Source of the DNA: Mycoplasmopsis agassizii
GTDB taxonomy: Bacteria > Bacillota_I > Bacilli_A > Mycoplasmatales > Metamycoplasmataceae
Assembly (NCBI RefSeq): GCF_002276225.1
Contig: NZ_NQNY01000007.1
Coordinates: 1 to 56,701 of the forward strand
Direction: 5' to 3'
Length of the DNA stretch: 56,701 nucleotides
Below, in pieces: positions 50,319 to 56,701 of this stretch. The position numbers were made by a program, and so were the translations under genes. Below the pieces are notes generated by a model that saw nothing but the letters and a program-made list of their open reading frames with translations, ran no database searches and was not told the DNA's origin. The number at the start of each line of letters is the position of its first letter. Positions within the stretch are counted from its first letter, which is position 1.

Positions 50319-52082
50319 ATGAATCCAAAATTCAAACTAGAAATTATTAAGGGTGAAGTAGTTTTAGTAACTAATAATAGCCATATCAGCATTAATGAGA
50401 TTATTGCTGAATTAATTTCAAATAAAAATGATCTTTTAAATCAAGATCAAAAAGCATGAGAAGACTTAATGGAAAAAGTTTTCGAATTTGTTAACAAAAC
50501 AAATAAAAGAGAATTAACTGACAAAGAAAAAGAGGAACTAGTTAAAAATAGTCCTTTATTCAAAGCGGTTGAACAAGAAAAAACTAGATTAGAAGCTGAA
50601 AAGCAAAAAATCGAAGATGAAAAAGCAGATCTTGCTGAAAGAAAGCAAAATTCAGAAATAAAATTAAATAATGACATTAATGATTTAAAAATTCAAATTA
50701 ATAATGTCCAAAATGAAAAAAAATTAATTCAGGAAAAATTAGAACGTGAACAAAAATCTAAAGAATCTGAAATTGCTGCAAAGAAAAAAGAAATTGAACA
50801 ACTTTTAGAAACGGAAAAAGCAAAAATACAATCTGCATCAGCAGATGATAAAATTAAAATGCAAGATGACCATAATAAAAGTCTTGAATTTTTAAAAAAG
50901 CAACTTAGTAATTTAGAATTAGAAAAACTATCTGTTGAAAAAGAGCTTGAAAAGGAGCAAGAATTTAAAGCAAATGAATTACTTAAAAAAGAAAACGAGC
51001 TTAAAGCGAAATTAGAAAATGAAAAATTAAGATTAGAAGCAGAATTAACTTCAAAACTTAATAAAGAATTTGAAAATAAAAAAGATGAACTCGTTAAGAA
51101 AATTAAAGAAGAAGAATATAAACAATTAGTAGCTCGCCTAGAAGAGCAAAAAAGAGACATTTCTGAATCTTATAAAGAACAATTATCTAAAAAAGATGAT
51201 GAACTAAGAGAAGTCAAACAAATAGCGCAAGCGCGCTTAACAAGCAATATAAAAGTTCGTGGAAATGAACTAGAAAATTACTTATGAAGTCAGGCAAGAG
51301 AGTTTTTAGTTGATGAAAATTTAACTATTGAAAAGGCTAAAGAAATTAATAAAACACTTCCTGATTTTATCCTTGAAATTTTATATAGAGGTAAACCTGA
51401 AAGAACTTTTGTACTTGAAATGAAAACTGAATTATCAGAAAATGGAAAACAAAAAAACAGAGATTTCTACGAAAAACTAGAAAAAGATCGTAAGAATAAC
51501 AATGCTGATTTTGGGATTTTAATTACTGAATTAGAAAAGGAACAAAACTTTATGGTTCGCTTTGTGTCGGGTCATGAAAGACTAATTGAAATGAGACCCG
51601 ACTATTTCTTAACATACTTCATTAATCAAAAAAGAGACATGCTTGAACTTGCTAGAAGAAGAGAAGAAATTGCTAGTGATTCAGAGTTTAAGGATCTTAA
51701 AGCTAGAGAAACAATTAGAGAATTTTTCGAAGAATTAAAAGATCATATTAACAAAAATCTAATTGGAATAATTCAAAAAGAATTAGAAACAATTATGAAG
51801 AGAGTTGATGTAATTGAAAAGGCTGCAAAAAGTATTCGCAAAAGTGTAACTGTTAAAATTAAAGAGTTAGCATTTCAATCAACAATTGATCTATTAGAAA
51901 ATACTGAAAAATTTATCGAAGCAACTTCTAAATTAAAACCTAAAGATCCGTTAACAATTGAAAAAGAAAAACAAGCTAATAAAGAACAAATTAGACTAAT
52001 TCAAAAAGAAACTGAAGTTTATGAACCTGAAGATGATTCTGGATTTGAAGTAGTTGATGAAGATGATGAAGAGCAAAAATAG
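50319..52082 (+). CDS. DUF2130 protein with long coiled coil
   Basis: 587 aa with TGA as Trp. Short N-terminal part, then a charged coiled coil (about 80-310), then the DUF2130 domain (about 315-470): WSQAREFLVDENLTIEKAKE, ILEILYRGKPERTFVLEMKT, NNADFGILITELEKEQNFMV, MRPDYFLTYF. The E-x-K in VLEMKTE recalls nuclease-like folds, but that is inference. The tail is acidic. AAGGTGG precedes the ATG. Function unknown. Confidence 0.88.
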
Positions 52083-52115
52083 TTAGCTTAAAACTACTTA
52101 ATCAACTAATTTTAC

Positions 52116-52150
52116 ACCACTTAAAATTAATAGTTTTAAGTGGTTTTTTA
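52116..52150 (+). terminator. Terminator of the DUF2130 gene
   Basis: ACCACTTAAAA/TTTTAAGTGGT stem and T run. Confidence 0.8.
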
Positions 52151-52191
52151 TTTCAGTTAATTAACTAATATTATTTATAATAAGGATTAAT

Positions 52192-53127
52192 ATGAAAAAA
52201 GTTACAGAGCCACTTAGTTATAAAGAATTTGAACAGCGTGTTTATCGCTACACTTATCCTTTTGTAATTGAAACAGTTGAAAAGTTTTTTAAAGAACATC
52301 AAAGGCAATTAAAATGATTAAACCCTGGATGACTTGTTTTAGGAATTTTATTACTTCCTGTTTTTTTTATCGGAATCGCCTTCATTGTACTTTATTGAAG
52401 TTCTTCATCGTTATTAATAACTGAATTAAAAAGACAATTAAAACCTAATCATATTTATAAAAATATTTTTGATAGTATTTCTGAAGATTTTGAATTTATC
52501 TCAGCACAAAATAGTGGTGATTTAGATCCTAGAGATTATCCAATTGCTAGTTATGGTGTACCAGTAATGGCTTTTAAAAGCATCGTGCAACGTTCACCTG
52601 AATTTAATATTAGATATCGAGAAAATCTTTTCTCGATTAGATCACTAACTTATGAATGAATTGAAACAGTTGGTAAGGTGGAAACTAGAAGAAGACAAGA
52701 AGTTGCCATTGCTAAAATGCTAATGAAACCTAATGAATTCAGTGATTTTGATTTTACTTGATTTCAAAAAAGTTTATTTACTCGCTCACAAAATATTCAA
52801 ACTGAAAATAAACAATTTAATAGTGTCTTTGCCATGAAAAGTAACGACCCTATTAAAGCTTTAATGGTAGCAACTCCTTATTCAATGGAAACTTTATTAA
52901 AGCATTATCGAAATAATATTTCAACTAACTTATTACATTTAACTAAGAATAGAAATACCTTTAAAATTTCTTTTGCAGTTTCATTAAAAGGATTTTTAAT
53001 TTTAAATTATAAAGTTACAAATAATGCTGAAACTGTCGTTAGAAATATTCTAAGTGACATCATGGGCGACATGTATGAACTGTATTCAATCGTTGCTTTA
53101 CTGGCAATTCCACCGATGTTAGATTAA
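52192..53127 (+). CDS. DUF3137-like membrane protein (plus-strand copy)
   Basis: 311 aa with TGA as Trp. Two close membrane helices (about 43-70) after a charged N-terminus, then a soluble domain (about 75-311) with PNHIYKNIFDSISEDFEF and FTRSQNIQTENKQFNSVFAM, which fits DUF3137 in layout. AAGGA lies about 7 nt before the ATG; TATAAT lies just upstream of that. It faces a distant homologue on the other strand. Confidence 0.65.
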
Positions 53128-53137
53128 TTAAAATATT

Positions 53138-53167
53138 ACCTTTTATGAATTTTCATAAAGGTTTTTT
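53138..53167 (+). terminator. Terminator of the plus-strand DUF3137-like gene
   Basis: ACCTTT.ATGAA/TTCAT.AAAGGT stem with one bulge and T run. Confidence 0.65.
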
Positions 53168-53205
53168 ATTAATTTTTTATGTAATTTTAGATTGCAAAAA
53201 CTGCA

Positions 53206-53230
53206 TAAAAAATGGTTGCTTAGGCAACCA
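53206..53230 (-). terminator. Terminator of the minus-strand DUF3137-like gene
   Basis: On the minus strand TGGTTGC/GCAACCA stem around CTAA, followed by a T run. Confidence 0.75.
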
Positions 53231-53241
53231 ACTTTAATCTT

Positions 53242-54279
53242 TTAAACAATTCTTAATTCAATTGGAATTCTAATTAGTAAATAAATTTGGAAGATTTCAT
53301 TAATAATTGAATTAGCAAAATTATTGGCAATTTTATCGGTTAATAATGAAAAACCAAAATGCAAACTAGGAGTGTAATCAATATAAGGAACAAACTTAAT
53401 TTGCAATGAGTTATCAATTTTTTCTAAACTTCATTTTTTAGCTCTAATTCCTGATTTAGCTAAATTTAATAAGGTTGCTTTTGTTTTGTCATCAAGCAAT
53501 TCTTTTAATAAATTAATGCTATTAGTTTTTGCTTTAAAGAAGCTATCAAATTCTTCATTAGCAGATTCAAATTCTCTCAGTTTATCAAAACGAGGTGAAT
53601 CAGATTTTAAAGTAAAGATTAATTTTTTATAAAACTGCACATTTTTTTGGCTTGTACTTAAATCATATTTAACTAGTCCAATTACTCTTTTAGGAAATAA
53701 ATCTTTTTTCTTCCCTCAAGTATAACTTTGCAGTTGGAAAATAATTTTTGAACCGTTATATTCTAATAACATCTGGTTAGTACGTGAATTAATTAAACCT
53801 TCTTCAGGGATTTCAAATTCGCCTGTATGTCTGACTGAACTCAGTTCTAAAAAGTCTTTATCAGCTGCTCCATAAAATTTAAAACCTTGAAAATTAGCAA
53901 ACACTCTTTTATAAATTAAAGTTTTATCAATTACATTTGAAAGATATTGAATAATTTTATTGCGTCTTGTGATTCTTGTTACAAATAATATAAAAGCAAT
54001 TAAGAAAACAGCAATTGCAGCAAAAGCTAAAGCAATTTGATAAACCTGTGCTTGTCCTGGGTTTAAAATCAATCAAGTAGCAACTGCAGTGGCAATTGCA
54101 GCAATTCCTATTACAAATAAAATTATTATAAAAATACCAAAGAAAAAACTATTAATAAATAATCACCATGATGGTAATTCCTTAATTCTTTTTTCAATTC
54201 TTGGAATTAATAGTAGTTTAATTCCATCACGGTTTGCTTTACGAAACCGTGTCTGCAGGTCTTTGTAATCTTTAGTCAT
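53242..54279 (-). CDS. DUF3137-like membrane protein (minus-strand copy)
   Basis: 345 aa with TGA as Trp. Charged N-terminus, two membrane helices (about 42-70 and 78-100), then a soluble domain with NVIDKTLIYKRVFANFQGFK, FPKRVIGLVKYD and FNSFF-like EFDSFFKAKTNSINLLKELL. Same layout as the facing gene and probably an old paralogue. No clear Shine-Dalgarno before the ATG. Function unknown. Confidence 0.65.
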
Positions 54280-54433
54280 ATTCTTTTCTTTAATATAAAT
54301 TATACAGTCATTTTTTAGCAAAATGAAATTTACTCATACTATTCTAGCAAAAAAGCAAAATTTTCGGTAAAAAGTTAATACATGTCTCCGTTTTTCTGCA
54401 AAAATTTGAATTAGTTTCACTTTGAGAGTTTAA

Positions 54434-54466
54434 AAAACAGTTTAGAAAAAATTCCAAACTGTTTTT
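54434..54466 (-). terminator. Terminator of the repeat-bearing lipoprotein gene
   Basis: AAAACAGTTT/AAACTGTTTT stem with T runs on both strands. The rest of 54280-54508 holds no gene. Confidence 0.65.
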
Positions 54467-54508
54467 GGTTTTGATTATGTTGATTAATAGAACTAAGTTA
54501 TTCTTTTC

Positions 54509-55693
54509 TTATCTTCTTCCATAAGGAATATATGAATAACCTCTGATGTGCAAATTTCAATCATTCATATTAAATTCGCTAATCTTATTTTTTTCAATTG
54601 GTATCAGCATTGAACTTAATCTTTTTCATGATCAATAGTGATTTAATTGTTCATCTAATGGACAATTAGGACAAGGATCAACTTCGTCATCGTACAAAAA
54701 TTCAATTGTGAATTTATGACTTTCAGGTTCTATTTTATAAGAATTAATTTTAATTCCCTTACTTAAATCACCAATTCCTACATTACCATCGCCATATGTA
54801 GACCTAAGATCTTTAACAAATAAATAATCATATTTTTCAAAATCCATTTTAGAATTAATAGCGTCAAAATTGAAGGTCTCTGTTCAAGGAAAGTATTTTT
54901 TAGATAATTCTTCATCAGAAAGTTTTTCTGTTTTATACCAATATAAATAGTCTTCTAAAGCAATAAAATATTTCAAATACTTTTCACGATCTTGATCTTC
55001 TAGCCTTAATGCTTGTTTTAATTCACCTTCGTTTTTTACTAAACTAACAGATTTTAAATGATTAGGATATGGTTTTTGCTCACTAAAATACTTTATGAAA
55101 TCTTCGTATTGATTACTAGAATCAGCAACAAATTTAGGTTCATATTCTCAATTTCATTTTTTAATAAATGTTTCCCACTTAGAAATATAAGAATTATTAA
55201 TTTCAACTGGATACCAGTTATATGAGTCCCTGTCTTTGTCTGTTTTATCTAATTTTTTATTTTTCCAATCATTTTCAATGATCCATTGAAAATCACTAAA
55301 TGTGAAATCCATAAAATTTCAAGTATTTAGTTGTAAATAATTTTTGTTGTCTATCGTTGTTTTAACAAATAAGCCAGAACCTTTTAAAATACTTTTATCA
55401 TTAAATGGCACATGTGGTCCTTTATTAATATTTGATGCACTGTTTTTAATAATTTCTGTATTATCAAATGTTGAAGATTTTTTAAAAGTACTTTTATTGC
55501 TAAACGGTGAAATAGGCTCCTTAGGAGAACCCTTATCCTCCAAAGGCTCTGGCGCTTTAGGAATGTCTTTATTTTCTAATGGTGTAGAATCCTTTTGAAT
55601 GTTCTTATGATTTAATCCTATATTAGGTGAGCATGCAATAAATAATGAAACAGTTGAAACAGAAATTACAGGAGCTATCAATATTAAGAACAT
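54509..55693 (-). CDS. Lipoprotein with short N-terminal repeats, unknown function
   Basis: 394 aa. Signal peptide MFLILIAPVISVSTVSLFIAC (Cys21). Residues about 35-115 are a chain of degenerate repeats of the type P-L/F-x-N/D-K-x-x-x-K (PLENKDIPK, PLEDKGSPK, PFSNKSTFK, PFNDKSILK). The rest is a soluble, charged domain rich in Trp and Tyr. Five Trp codons are TGG and seven are TGA; TGG is almost unused elsewhere in the window. Start is just after the S8 protease stop (10-nt gap), so the two are probably co-transcribed. Family not recognised. Confidence 0.8.
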
Positions 55694-55703
55694 TTTATTT
55701 TTA

Positions 55704-56701
55704 TTATATTTTAGAATAGGTAAGGGCGACATCCATATCCTTACTTCTGGCATCATCATTTTCGAAATACACATTGAATCTGTATGTTCCTGATGTCTCT
55801 GCCTTAAACTCGATTGTTTTAGTATTGACTCTTTGGGTTTCTCCAGAAATATTTGTAAAATTAGTTGCAGTAATTGTTCTTGCAGTTCAATGCTCAAAAT
55901 AATAATGATTATCAGGTTTAACAATAGTTAATCCTAATTGTGTTGGACCGATGAAATGCTTATCGTAGACTGCAGGAGTATCACTCGAACTTTTTGGTCT
56001 TAAAACTCAGTCTAATGAATCTTGATTTTTTCATGTGATGTTAACTCTGTATTTATCACCTGCACTTAAGTAAATTGATTTACTACGTGGTTTCGCTCTA
56101 CCATTACTACTTCTAAGAACAAAGTAATCTAAATTCTCAAGCGATTCCTTCATTCTTGAAAAATTTGCAACGCCAAAACCTATTTTTTGTTCATAAACAA
56201 GGTGGTTCTCAACATGCTCATAACTATCTTTAAATTTTGTTGAATAATTATTTCTTGAACCAGAAATTAACGCACTCTTTGCAATTAATGAATCTGCTCC
56301 TTTATCGAAATAATTAGAATAATTATTTTTTAAAAAAGATATCATCGCAGTAACAGAAGGTGCAGAGTAACTTGTGCCATTTTTATGTTTTTCAGTGTCA
56401 GCAGGTTCAAGACCTGTCTGTTGCTCAAATGTATCTGGCACAGATGTTGTTATATAATTATCCTTTCTTGATCACTCACTGAAATCTTGTGCAACTATTG
56501 GAGAAACTTCTTTAACCGCCCCTACCACAATAGAATTTAAAGACAATTTATAACTGTCTGTATATTTTGCTAATTCAAACTCATAACCCCTTTTTATGGG
56601 TGCACCATACTTGTCATATCCACGAGAAACATCACCATCATTACCTGCAGATTGTATAAAAATTACATCAGGATTAGCATTAATAACATTATCTAGTCAC
56701 T
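55704..56701 (-). CDS. Subtilisin-like (S8) serine protease, C-terminal part
   Basis: About 332 residues are in the window; the N-terminal part, with the catalytic Asp and His, lies outside. Visible: oxyanion Asn in IQSAGNDGD, the catalytic Ser in NGTSYSAPSVTAMIS, then a C-terminal beta-rich P/Homo B-like domain (SIYLSAGDKYRVNITWKNQ..., TSGTYRFNVYFEND). No C-terminal membrane helix is present, so anchoring, if any, must be N-terminal. Upstream of the lipoprotein gene in the same direction. Confidence 0.92.

Noticed and set aside
50447-51160. Long minus-strand Ser/Phe-rich frames
   Set aside because: They are the antisense of the coiled-coil part of the DUF2130 gene.

Overview
The window reads as a chromosome segment from a mollicute of the former genus Mycoplasma, probably the hominis/synoviae/bovis lineage. 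It is very A+T-rich, UGA is read as tryptophan in almost every long gene (most genes only stay open if TGA is Trp), and release factor 1 (prfA) is present. The gene set is the familiar reduced one: pheST, def, secDF, ruvAB, dnaX-recR-tmk-holB, gyrA, lemA, UPF0154, and a DUF31 protease. Species cannot be settled from the sequence alone.

Layout. 1-9.5 kb: pheS-pheT-rpiB-like operon (-), divergent def (-) and rsmD (+), then secDF and ruvA-ruvB on the minus strand; ruvA carries an apparent one-base frameshift. 9.7-13 kb: five-tRNA cluster (Asn-Glu-Val-Thr-Leu, -), TraX-like membrane protein, KtrA, a HAD phosphatase and tRNA-Cys. 13-19.4 kb: a Gln/Pro-rich protein with a SHOCT-like tail, a multi-pass membrane protein, and the overlapping prfA-prmC-ABC ATPase-ABC permease operon, whose ATPase has lost its catalytic motifs. 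19.4-25.2 kb: gltX, a DUF1934-like gene, tRNA-Thr, three overlapping genes for two-TM proteins, a formate/nitrite-type channel and another membrane protein. 25.2-30.2 kb: a structured intergenic transcript candidate, a low-complexity membrane-anchored protein, asnA, an SPFH protein and a YwaF-like protein. 30.3-39.2 kb: dnaX-ybaB-recR-tmk-holB operon, tRNA-His, tdk, UPF0154, gyrA. 39.3-44.6 kb: DUF31 serine-protease lipoprotein, a phosphohexomutase-like pseudoenzyme, a small ORF, a G+C-rich stand-alone ncRNA candidate, a broken gene and tpx. 44.6-50.2 kb: a complete sugar ABC importer (binding lipoprotein, double ATPase, permease, -) and lemA (+). 50.3-56.7 kb: a DUF2130 protein, two facing DUF3137-like genes, a repeat-bearing lipoprotein with unusual TGG use, and the C-terminal part of a subtilisin-like protease running off the window.

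Recurrent signals. About ten genes have a -10-like hexamer ending 6-8 nt before the ATG and no Shine-Dalgarno, so they are probably leaderless; others carry clear AGGAG-type sites. Most transcription units end in simple hairpin-plus-T-run terminators. Several genes look like proteins kept after losing catalytic residues (ABC ATPase, phosphohexomutase, PheT editing site, RpiB-like protein), and several frames are broken at short homopolymers. The best candidates for something undescribed are the ncRNA at about 43.07-43.24 kb, the ABC permease with a dead-looking ATPase, and the three-gene two-TM block.
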